A stretch of DNA of 10,905 nucleotides. It comes from Verrucomicrobiota bacterium (GTDB lineage: Bacteria > Verrucomicrobiota > Verrucomicrobiia > Opitutales > Oceanipulchritudinaceae). A program made the translations under genes and the position numbers. Shown in pieces: positions 1 to 6,822 of this stretch. Numbering within the stretch: the stretch's first letter is position 1; each line of letters begins with the position of its first letter. The notes under the pieces were generated by a model. It saw only the letters and a list, made by a program, of their open reading frames with translations, did not search any database and was not told the DNA's origin. The DNA is taken from NCBI GenBank assembly GCA_009908535.1, contig JAAAOD010000149.1, positions 1 through 10,905 of the forward strand, read 5' to 3'.

Positions 1-2047
1 CTACCTGCTCCTGAGCGCAGCCTGCTCCCTTCTCTTCGCCGGTTTCCTGCACGGGGAACGGACCGTTCTCAACATCAACGAGGACTGGGATTTCCACCTC
101 TCCGCCGAGGGCGCGGAACGGCAGCAAGTGGATCTGCCGCATACATGGAACGCCCGGGATGCGTTTGATCACCTCGACGGCCCCGCCCATGTAACGATCA
201 TGGACTACTATTTCCGCGGCAAGGGAACCTATGAAAAACAGCTCTACATTCCCGCGGACTACGCGGACCAGCGCGTCGAGGTTTTCATTGAAGCCGCCTT
301 CCAGAGGGCGAGGGGTTGGTTGAATGGCCACTACCTCGGCGAACATGTGGGCGGCTATTCCGCTTTCTCCTTCGATCTGACCCCGGCCATGAAAGCCGGA
401 GAGGAGAACGTGCTGAAGGTCGAGGTGGACAACTCCTTTCATTACGATATTCCGCCCCACCGCGCGGATTACACCATGTACGGCGGTCTCTACCGGGATG
501 TCTTTCTCGTCGCGACCGATCCGGTCCACCTGGATGCCCTTTACGTGGATACACCGGAGGTTTCGCGGGAAGGCGCCCGCGTGGGCATCCGTACGGAAAT
601 CCGCTACCCGGAAGGCCTTGAGGATGAGGCCACCGTCGAGGGGGTTATTCTCGACCCGGGAAACAATGAACTTTTCCGCACCGACATGACGGTGCAACTG
701 GACGGCTCCGGCCTTCAGGAGGTGGAGCTCCCCGCCGCGGAGGTGGTTGAACCCGCCCTCTGGTCGCCTTCCCATCCCCATCTGTACACCGCGCGCGTCC
801 ACCTGCTGCACGAGGACCGCCGGGTCGATACCCTTCGCTCCGATTTCGGGCTCCGCTGGTTCCATTTCGATCCGCAGAAGGGCTTTTTCCTCAACGGTGA
901 ATTCACAAAGATCAAGGGGGTGAACCGGCACCAGGACCGTCACGGCCACGGCATTGCGCTCAGCAACGAGCAGCACTGGGAGGATATGCGCCTGATCAAG
1001 GAAATGGGGGCGAATTTCGTCCGCCTTGCCCATTACCCGCAGGATCCGGCGGTCCTCGAGGCGTGTGACCGGCTGGGCCTGCTCGTCTGGGAGGAAATTC
1101 CGGTGGTCACCGGTGTGGGGCGGGAGGCCTTCGCGGAAACCTCCCGACAAATGCTGCGGGAGATGATCACGCAGCATTACAATCATCCCTCGATCATCAT
1201 CTGGGGCCTGATGAATGAGACGATTCGGCGGCAGCTGGATAAGGACCTCCACTGGACGGTGGATCTTTGTGCCGACCTCAACCGCCTCGCCAAGGAACTG
1301 GATCCCGTCAGGCTGACGGCGCAGGCCCAGTTCGCGGCCCGGGGCACGGCTATTTTCGATCATTCCGACATCCGCGGATGGAACCGGTATTTCGGCTGGT
1401 ACTACGACGACTTTGCCGGATTCGCCGAGTGGCTTGACGAGGAACATCGCAACAATCCCGACGCCGTGATCTTTATCAGCGAGTATGGAGCCGGAAGCGA
1501 GCGCGGGTACCATCTCGAAACGCCAAGCCAGTCCGACTTCACGGAGACCTGGGCGACGGCCTTTCATAAGGCCCATTGGAAGGCCATTCAGGAGCGCGAC
1601 TGGGTCGGGGGTTCCGCCGTCTGGAACATGTTTGATTTCGCCTCGGAGGAGAAGGGCGGGAACATTCCCGGGATTAATCAAAAAGGCCTCGCCGACTTTG
1701 ATCGGAAACCGAAGGACGCCTTTTATTTTTACCAGAGCCAATGGGCGGACAAACCGATGGTCTACATCGTCTCCCAGACCTGGATCAACCGGACCGGAAA
1801 GGAGGATGAGGTCAAGACCCTGGAGGTCTTTTCCAATTGTGACACCGTCGAGCTCTTTCTGAACGGGGACAGCCTCGGGATAATCGAGCGCGGGGAAGGC
1901 TGGCACGAATGGCTCTGGAAAACGCGGCTGCCGGAGGGGATCAACGAGCTGCGGGCCGTGGGCACGTCCGGGCAGACGGTGGTGGAAGACCGTTTGACGA
2001 TCAACTACACCGTCAACCTGATCGAGCAGGAAGAAGATCCTGAATAA
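1..2047 (+). CDS. GH2 family exported beta-glycosidase (beta-galactosidase/beta-glucuronidase type), 5'-truncated
   Basis: Hydrolyses a terminal beta-linked sugar or uronic acid by the retaining GH2 mechanism. The frame is open from base 2, giving 681 visible residues; a GTG at 128 is internal, because the upstream codons encode a hydrophobic signal-peptide stretch (YLLLSAACSLLFAGFLHG) followed by the normal GH2 N-terminus, so the true start lies before the window. In visible numbering: jelly-roll sugar-binding domain about 25-185, Ig-like domain about 190-290, TIM barrel about 295-580, and a C-terminal Ig-like module resembling DUF4982 about 590-675. Catalytic residues are recognisable: acid/base E406 in WGLMNE and nucleophile E494 in ISEYG. 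Supporting motifs are NRHQD (308-312), RLAHYPQ (H344) and WNMFDF (541-546). It is followed after 2 bases by a symporter gene. GH2 membership is secure. The sugar specificity (galactose, glucuronate, galacturonate) cannot be read from the sequence. Confidence 0.95.
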   Translation, partial: YLLLSAACSLLFAGFLHGERTVLNINEDWDFHLSAEGAERQQVDLPHTWNARDAFDHLDGPAHVTIMDYYFRGKGTYEKQLYIPADYADQRVEVFIEAAFQRARGWLNGHYLGEHVGGYSAFSFDLTPAMKAGEENVLKVEVDNSFHYDIPPHRADYTMYGGLYRDVFLVATDPVHLDALYVDTPEVSREGARVGIRTEIRYPEGLEDEATVEGVILDPGNNELFRTDMTVQLDGSGLQEVELPAAEVVEPALWSPSHPHLYTARVHLLHEDRRVDTLRSDFGLRWFHFDPQKGFFLNGEFTKIKGVNRHQDRHGHGIALSNEQHWEDMRLIKEMGANFVRLAHYPQDPAVLEACDRLGLLVWEEIPVVTGVGREAFAETSRQMLREMITQHYNHPSIIIWGLMNETIRRQLDKDLHWTVDLCADLNRLAKELDPVRLTAQAQFAARGTAIFDHSDIRGWNRYFGWYYDDFAGFAEWLDEEHRNNPDAVIFISEYGAGSERGYHLETPSQSDFTETWATAFHKAHWKAIQERDWVGGSAVWNMFDFASEEKGGNIPGINQKGLADFDRKPKDAFYFYQSQWADKPMVYIVSQTWINRTGKEDEVKTLEVFSNCDTVELFLNGDSLGIIERGEGWHEWLWKTRLPEGINELRAVGTSGQTVVEDRLTINYTVNLIEQEEDPE

Positions 2048-2049
2048 CC

Positions 2050-3756
2050 ATGCTGGGGTTATCCGTCCCTGACTGGATCGTCCTTTTCGCCTACTTCGCC
2101 GGAACGGTCGGCCTCGGGCTGTGGACGTTGCGGAAGGTCAAATCGAGCGGCGATTACTTCATGGGGGGGCGTCGCTTCGGGAAACTCCTGATGGTGGCGC
2201 AGGCCTTCGGGGTGGGCACCCACACCGACCAGCCGGTGTCGGTCTCGGGCGCGGCCTACACCAACGGCCTCGCCGGGATCTGGTATCAATGGATCTACCT
2301 CTTCGCCACGCCGTTCTTCTGGCTGGTGGCCCCGATTTACCGGAGATTGCGGTATGTGACCATGGCGGACTTCTTCGAGTTCCGGTACGGGAAAGGTATC
2401 GCCATGCTCTATACCTTCGTGGGGATGTTGTATTTCGCCATGAACATGGGGGTGATGCTCAAAGGCACCGGCGTGACGGTGGAAGGGTTGACGGGAGGGG
2501 TGCTGCGGGAGGAATGGGTCATTGTCATCGCCACCGTGCTGTTTGTTTCCTACGGGCTCGCGGGCGGCATCATCGCGGCGGTCTACACGGATCTGATCCA
2601 GGGCATTCTGATCCTGATTCTTTCCTTTATGCTGATCCCTTTCGCCCTGAAGGCGGGCGGTGGATTGCAACGGATGGCCGAAGGGCTGCCCGACCACATG
2701 TTCAGCCTTGTCGCGCCCAGTGAGGTCACCCTCTGGTTTATTATCGCCGCGGTCGTCAACGGTCTCGTCCACGTGGTTGTCCTCCCGCACCACATGGCCA
2801 TTGGTGGAGCCGGCAAATCAGAAATCGCGAGCCGGTCCGGCTGGACCTACGGAAACTTTCTTAAACGCTTCGCCACCGCCGGCTGGGCCTTCACGGGCGT
2901 CTTCGCCGCCTTCCTCATTCCCGGACTGGCGGATGCGGACCGCGAGCTCGCTTTCGGCCTGATCGCGAGGGAGTTGCTGCCGACCGGATTTGTCGGGCTG
3001 ATGTTCGCCGCCATGATTGCCGCGGTGATGTCAACCTGTGATGCCTTCATGGTCCATGCCTCTGCCCTCTATACGCAGAATTTCCACAAGCGCTTTGTCC
3101 GGCGTGAACTGACGGAGGAAGAGACCTTGAAAATCGCGCGCATAGCGGGGTTCGGGATCGTGGTGGGCGGACTTGTCTTCGCCTATGGATTTCCCACCGT
3201 TGTCGACGGCATCAAGGAGGCGTGGAAAGTAACGGCCTACATGGGGGTGGCTTTCTGGATGGGGATCCTCTGGCGGCGCGCCAATCACTGGGGGGCCATC
3301 TGCAGTGCGGTCGCGATGTTCCTCGCCGGCTCGGTCAGCGACTACCTCCTGGGCTGGAGTTTTGCCGCCCAGGTGACCTTGTATATTCCGGTGGGCTTTT
3401 TCGTCTGCGTTCTTGTCAGCCTGCTCACCCGCCCCGAGGACGAGAGGAAAATGGATGAGTTCTACCTCCTCCTCGATACGCCGGTCGGCTTTGAAAAGCG
3501 GCTCCATGCCAAAGGCGTCCGGATCGTCCTTGAAGGCCATACCGAAGCCGCCGGATCCGCCGAGCGGGAAGGGCAAGCGGCGGCGCGGCACAGAGAGGAC
3601 GGGCTGATCCTTGTCGACGCTCTCGACCTTCTGCGGGGTCGGCGGCGTTTCAGCTGGCAACGGTACAAGGTCGACCTCATCGGTTTCGCCGCCGCCTGCG
3701 GCCTTGCCGCGGCCACCATCGGAGTCGTCTGGCTGGTGGCCGGACTGGCCCGTTGA
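2050..3756 (+). CDS. Sodium:solute symporter (SSS family, LeuT fold)
   Basis: Inner-membrane Na+-coupled importer of 568 residues. The N-terminus is typical of the family (DWIVLFAYFAGTVGLGLW, then SGDYFMGGRRFGKLL), followed by many hydrophobic helices. The segment FAAMIAAVMSTCDAF (319-333) aligns by eye with the core helix of vSGLT that supplies the Na2 site, placing A325, S328 and T329 at the sodium-binding positions. After residue 460 comes a hydrophilic, charged stretch of about 80 residues (461-541), then one last membrane helix (543-566). The start is the ATG 2 bases after the GH2 stop; an AGGAAGAAG ribosome-binding sequence lies at 2028-2036, rather far at 13 bases, so coupling to GH2 translation is likely. 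The substrate is unknown; the GH2 partner makes a released monosaccharide or glycoside the best guess. Confidence 0.94.
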   Translation: MLGLSVPDWIVLFAYFAGTVGLGLWTLRKVKSSGDYFMGGRRFGKLLMVAQAFGVGTHTDQPVSVSGAAYTNGLAGIWYQWIYLFATPFFWLVAPIYRRLRYVTMADFFEFRYGKGIAMLYTFVGMLYFAMNMGVMLKGTGVTVEGLTGGVLREEWVIVIATVLFVSYGLAGGIIAAVYTDLIQGILILILSFMLIPFALKAGGGLQRMAEGLPDHMFSLVAPSEVTLWFIIAAVVNGLVHVVVLPHHMAIGGAGKSEIASRSGWTYGNFLKRFATAGWAFTGVFAAFLIPGLADADRELAFGLIARELLPTGFVGLMFAAMIAAVMSTCDAFMVHASALYTQNFHKRFVRRELTEEETLKIARIAGFGIVVGGLVFAYGFPTVVDGIKEAWKVTAYMGVAFWMGILWRRANHWGAICSAVAMFLAGSVSDYLLGWSFAAQVTLYIPVGFFVCVLVSLLTRPEDERKMDEFYLLLDTPVGFEKRLHAKGVRIVLEGHTEAAGSAEREGQAAARHREDGLILVDALDLLRGRRRFSWQRYKVDLIGFAAACGLAAATIGVVWLVAGLAR

Positions 3757-3781
3757 GGAAGGCCCGCTCCGTTCCGCTCCC

Positions 3782-5089
3782 TCAGAAGCCGAGGATGCCC
3801 GGCAGCCACAGGGACAGTTGCGGGAAAAAGGAAATCGCCAGCAGGCCGAGGATCATGGCGACAAACAAGGGGATCAGGGAGGGGATGACCTTGGTCAGGG
3901 TCGTCTTCCCGACACTGCATCCGACGAAGAGACAGGTGCCCACGGGCGGAGTGCAGAGCCCGATACACAGGTTTGTGATCATGAGGACACCGAAGTGAAG
4001 CGGATCGATTCCGATGCTGAGGGCGACGGGGAGAAGGATGGGGGTGAAAATCAGCACGGCCGGGGTCATGTCCATGAAAACGCCGACGAAAAGGAGGATC
4101 AGGTTGATCAGGATGAGGAGGAAAAAGGGATTATCGGTCAGCCCCAGCATGGCTTCGCTCACCCCGGCGGGAATCTGCTCATGGGCGAGGATCCAGCTCA
4201 TCAGCTGGCTGCTGCCGATAAGGAACATGACCACCGCGTTGGTTTTGGCGGCCTTTTCAAGGATGCCCGGCAGGGCGCGCAGGGGGATCTCGCGATGGAC
4301 CACGATGCCGGTGAAGGCCGCGTAGAGGACGGCGATGGCCGAAGCCTCCGTCGCGGAGAAGACGCCCCCCAGAATCCCCCCGAGAATAATGACCATGAGC
4401 AGGAGGGTGGGCACGGCGCCGAAGACGATTTTGATGCGGTCCCCCAACGTCAGGGCCTTTTCCCTTCGTTTCTCCCCGGTTGCCCCCTTCCGCGCCGTGT
4501 GGAAAAGGAAAGCGGCCAGCATGAGCAACGAGCCCATGAGGATACCCGGAAGGACGCCCGCGAAAAACAGGGCGGCCACCGAAACGTTGCCGGAAACAAC
4601 GGCAAAGACGATCATGATGTTGCTGGGCGGGATCAGCAATCCGGTCGTGGCGGAGGTGGTGGTCAGGGCAACGCTGAATTCCTTCCTGTAGCCATTGCGT
4701 TCCATCTCCGGGATCATGAAGGACCCCACTGAACTGACGGCCGCGGAGGCGGATCCGGAGACGGCACCGAAGAGCATGCAGGTGGTTGTATTCACATAAC
4801 AGAGACCGCCCCGCAATCCCCCGACCAACCAGTCCGCGAAACGCATGAGGCGGCGGGCCATTCCCCCTTCGCCCATCAGGATACCGGCGAGAATGAAGAA
4901 CGGAATGGCCAGCAGCGGAAAACTGGCGATCCCGTTGGCGAGTCGCTGCGCGGTCAGGTATTCCACCGGCAGGGCCGGGATCGTGTACATCGTCAACATG
5001 CTCGCAACGGCAATACAGATCGCGATGGGGACGTTCATGAAAAGGAGCGCGAGGAAGCTCACCAGCAGAATGGCAATTTGGAAATCCAT
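3782..5089 (-). CDS. dctM: TRAP transporter large permease subunit, DctM family
   Basis: The large membrane subunit of a tripartite ATP-independent periplasmic transporter, forming the Na+-driven translocation channel. It is 435 residues, the usual length for a separate DctM, and nearly all hydrophobic (about 12 helices). Family signatures seen: SGSASAA (111-117) followed by GSFMIPEMERNGY, LLIPPS (151-156), GVFSATEASA (242-251), MDMTPA (339-344) and GLCTPPVG (377-384). It begins at an ATG 12 bases after the dctQ stop with no clear Shine-Dalgarno in that gap, so it probably depends on upstream translation. It is the last gene of the dctP-dctQ-dctM unit and ends 25 bases from the stop of the convergent symporter gene. 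The symbol is a family name; the substrate is unlikely to be a C4-dicarboxylate. Confidence 0.95.
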   Translation of the reverse strand: MDFQIAILLVSFLALLFMNVPIAICIAVASMLTMYTIPALPVEYLTAQRLANGIASFPLLAIPFFILAGILMGEGGMARRLMRFADWLVGGLRGGLCYVNTTTCMLFGAVSGSASAAVSSVGSFMIPEMERNGYRKEFSVALTTTSATTGLLIPPSNIMIVFAVVSGNVSVAALFFAGVLPGILMGSLLMLAAFLFHTARKGATGEKRREKALTLGDRIKIVFGAVPTLLLMVIILGGILGGVFSATEASAIAVLYAAFTGIVVHREIPLRALPGILEKAAKTNAVVMFLIGSSQLMSWILAHEQIPAGVSEAMLGLTDNPFFLLILINLILLFVGVFMDMTPAVLIFTPILLPVALSIGIDPLHFGVLMITNLCIGLCTPPVGTCLFVGCSVGKTTLTKVIPSLIPLFVAMILGLLAISFFPQLSLWLPGILGF

Positions 5090-5101
5090 CGGGAAAGGGC
5101 G

Positions 5102-5614
5102 TCAGCTGGAAGGTTGGGGAGGCGGGGCCTCCTCCGGGGAGGTCAGGGCAAAGGAGAGGGCGAAAAAGAGGAAAAGGGCCCCGCTCAAGGGAATGGCGAG
5201 ATAGACGATGGCCGTGGGCGTCCCCGTGGCCGGGGAAACCTGCCCGGCGGCGGCCGTCTCCAGGACGAGGCTAAGGCCTCCGAAGAGCAGGCCGGCGCCC
5301 GCGAAGAGGGCCGTCAGAAGGTGGCTGAAGAAACGGGCCATCCGCTGCGTCTCCTGGCCCCATTTGTTGAAGAAATAGTCGACGCCCAGGTGTCCGTTTT
5401 CCGCGTAGGCGAGGGGAGCCCCGGCAAGGGAAACCCAGATGAGGAGGTAAATCGCCGTTTCCTCCGTCCACGAACTCTGGTCACCGAAAAGAAAACGGGT
5501 CACGACCCCCCACACCACCGTGAAGAGGAGCAGAAACAGCAGGCCGGCCACGGCCCGCTTGAGGCCCGCGACGATGGTGCCGTAGAGGCGTTGATGGAAC
5601 CGGGTCGCCCTCAC
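5102..5614 (-). CDS. dctQ: TRAP transporter small permease subunit, DctQ family
   Basis: The small four-helix membrane subunit that pairs with DctM. It has 170 residues. Predicted helices lie at about 22-40, 53-70, 95-118 and 135-157. Recognisable DctQ features are VVTRFLFG ending helix 1, the WTEE motif (49-52) leading into helix 2, and GHLGVDYF (74-81). The C-terminus is a proline-rich tail (EEAPPPQPSS). The start is GTG at 5614; its first four bases GTGA contain the stop of dctP (5613-5611), a 4-base overlap typical of translational coupling, and a purine-rich AGAGGTAAGGGA lies directly upstream as ribosome-binding sequence. Confidence 0.93.
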   Translation of the reverse strand: MRATRFHQRLYGTIVAGLKRAVAGLLFLLLFTVVWGVVTRFLFGDQSSWTEETAIYLLIWVSLAGAPLAYAENGHLGVDYFFNKWGQETQRMARFFSHLLTALFAGAGLLFGGLSLVLETAAAGQVSPATGTPTAIVYLAIPLSGALFLFFALSFALTSPEEAPPPQPSS

Positions 5615-6705
5615 TCCCTTACCTCTTGAATCCGCGCAATGTAGTCCGCGATCGGGGTGCCGGAGAAAGCCGCGTAAACCTCCCGGGCCAATTCGGCAAA
5701 CGGCTCCTTGTCCACCTCATGGATCTGGACGCCGGCCTCCTCGATCTTTCCGAGGCTCCAAGCGGTCCGCTCACGCCAGAGCTCGCGCTGGTAGGCCACG
5801 GAACGGTCCGCCGCCTCCTGGAGCCATTCCCGTTCCTGCGGCGAAAGTTTCTGCCAGATACTGCCGCTGATCATGATGATGTCGGGGATGCGCGTGTGCT
5901 CGTTCAGGGAATAGTGGCGGACCACTTCGTAGTGGCGACTGGAATACAGGCTGGGCGGATTGTTTTCCGCGCCGTCAACCATGCCCTGCTGAAGGGCGGT
6001 GTAGAGCTCGCCCCACGGGATCGGCGTCGGCGAGGCGCCCAGCTGCTCGATCGTCCGCATCGCCACGTTGCTGCGCATGACCCGTATTTTCAGGTTGTTC
6101 AGGTCCGCGGGGCTGAGCACGGCCCGGTCCGTCGTGTAGAAACTGCGCGCTCCGGCCGTGTAATAGCAGAGCCCGCGCAGGCCGTGCTGGCCGCCCTTTT
6201 GCAGGAGTTCCTGCCCGGTTGCCCCCTCCAGAACCCTCCAGTAGTGACGGTCGTCACGAAACAAATACGGCAGCCCGAAGACGGCCATCTCCGGGATAAA
6301 CCCCTCCATCGCCGAGGCCGAGGTCTTGACCATCGCGAGGGCGCCCCGGCGCACCTGCTCGATGGAATCAGTTTCCGAGCCAAGCTGGCCGTTGGGGAAG
6401 ATCAGCAGTTCCATTTCGCCGCCGGAGAGACGCTTGAGCTCCCCGGCCATGTATTCCATCGCCTTGTGTACCGGGTGGCTCTGGTCGAGGACATGCGCAA
6501 GGCGCAGTTCCCGGTGTGTTTCCCCGCCCCCGGAGCCCCCTGCGCGGAGATCCGTGAGAAAACTGTAGAAAAGGGAAGTGAGAACACACCCGATGCCGAG
6601 GCCCAGCCAGAAAGCCCCTTTTTTCGCGGCTTTCCGGTCCCCGTTGCCTGCGTCTTGCTCGCTCGCCACGCCGCCAAGGAAGGCGCCTCGCGGAGCAGGC
6701 CGCAA
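5611..6705 (-). CDS. dctP: TRAP transporter substrate-binding protein, DctP family, probably sugar-acid specific
   Basis: Periplasmic binding protein that captures an organic-acid ligand and delivers it to DctQM. It has 364 residues from TTG 6705. Residues 30-50 form one hydrophobic helix after Lys/Arg, with no obvious signal-peptidase site, so it may stay membrane-anchored; the mature domain starts near 66 (ELRLAHVLDQSHPVHKA). R187 (AGARSFYT) and R208 (LKIRVM) align by eye with SiaP R127 and R147, the latter being the near-universal carboxylate-binding Arg. WGELYTALQQGMVDGAENNPPS (231-252) is a strong family block, and the AENNPPS plus HTRIPD (270-275) pattern recalls uronate-binding TRAP proteins (Vetting-type survey, from memory). 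The start is uncertain: TTG 6705 has only AGGT 4 bases upstream; GTG 6669 would remove 12 residues and keep the helix. First gene of the operon. Confidence 0.93.
   Translation of the reverse strand: MRPAPRGAFLGGVASEQDAGNGDRKAAKKGAFWLGLGIGCVLTSLFYSFLTDLRAGGSGGGETHRELRLAHVLDQSHPVHKAMEYMAGELKRLSGGEMELLIFPNGQLGSETDSIEQVRRGALAMVKTSASAMEGFIPEMAVFGLPYLFRDDRHYWRVLEGATGQELLQKGGQHGLRGLCYYTAGARSFYTTDRAVLSPADLNNLKIRVMRSNVAMRTIEQLGASPTPIPWGELYTALQQGMVDGAENNPPSLYSSRHYEVVRHYSLNEHTRIPDIIMISGSIWQKLSPQEREWLQEAADRSVAYQRELWRERTAWSLGKIEEAGVQIHEVDKEPFAELAREVYAAFSGTPIADYIARIQEVRE
5612..5635 (-). promoter_or_regulatory. dctP-dctQ coupling junction with ribosome-binding sequence
   Basis: Read on the minus strand, the end of dctP carries AGAGGTAAGGGA immediately before GTGA, where GTG starts dctQ and TGA ends dctP. 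The purine-rich block sits a few bases from the start and supports GTG 5614 as the initiation codon rather than an internal one. This arrangement implies that dctQ is translated by ribosomes finishing dctP. Confidence 0.7.
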
Positions 6706-6822
6706 TTGGACCTGAATTCTAACTGTTTAGGCGGACGTCGGCCCGGCTTCAACAGTTAGAAATGAGAGTTCGATCGCGAAGGGTCCGATTTCTTCTAGGG
6801 TTGGTAGGTAACCCCTGAAGAA
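6706..6822. promoter_or_regulatory. Divergent intergenic region between dctP and the TonB receptor gene
   Basis: This 117-base region is the only sizeable non-coding stretch in the window and must hold promoters for both the TRAP operon (minus) and the receptor gene (plus), unless those starts are misplaced. It is visibly more AT-rich than the flanking genes around 6750-6835. It contains a long inverted repeat (listed separately). For the minus strand a weak candidate is TTGAAG, 17 bases, TAAACA, which would lie inside the inverted repeat; matches to consensus are 4/6 and 3/6, so this is only suggestive. No convincing sigma70 promoter was found on the plus strand. Confidence 0.6.
6717..6761. 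promoter_or_regulatory. Perfect 11-bp inverted repeat, candidate operator
   Basis: TTCTAACTGTT at 6717-6727 is exactly the reverse complement of AACAGTTAGAA at 6751-6761, with 23 bases between the arms. The two arm centres are 34 bases apart, close to three helical turns. The left arm continues as CTAACTGTTTAG, whose outer CTAA/TTAG bases are themselves symmetric, and the right arm as TTCAACAGTTAGAA, with outer TTC/GAA symmetry; each arm could therefore be a separate dimer site. Its place between divergent transporter genes fits a regulator controlling both. The regulator is not in the window. An RNA hairpin in the dctP leader is the alternative reading, since the left arm ends 11 bases from the TTG start. 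Confidence 0.55.

Noticed and set aside
128..130. GTG as the start of the GH2 gene
   Set aside because: The frame is open upstream to the window edge and encodes a signal peptide and the first strands of the GH2 N-domain. Starting at 128 would leave an unexported, truncated enzyme.
2059..2793. 244-codon minus-strand frame opposite the symporter gene
   Set aside because: A hydrophilic His/Asp/Arg-rich shadow of a membrane-protein gene.
3755..3783. Imperfect hairpin GAGGAAG / CTCCCTC across the two convergent stop codons as a terminator
   Set aside because: The stem is only 7 positions with one mismatch, the loop is 15 bases, and no T-tract follows on either strand.
3611..4732. 373-codon plus-strand frame opposite dctM
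   Set aside because: The product is very rich in Asp, Glu, Gly and His with no hydrophobic core, the usual reverse shadow of a hydrophobic membrane protein. DctM on the minus strand is certain.
5626..6759. 377-codon plus-strand frame opposite dctP
   Set aside because: The DctP binding-protein motifs on the minus strand are unambiguous. The plus frame has no recognisable domain.
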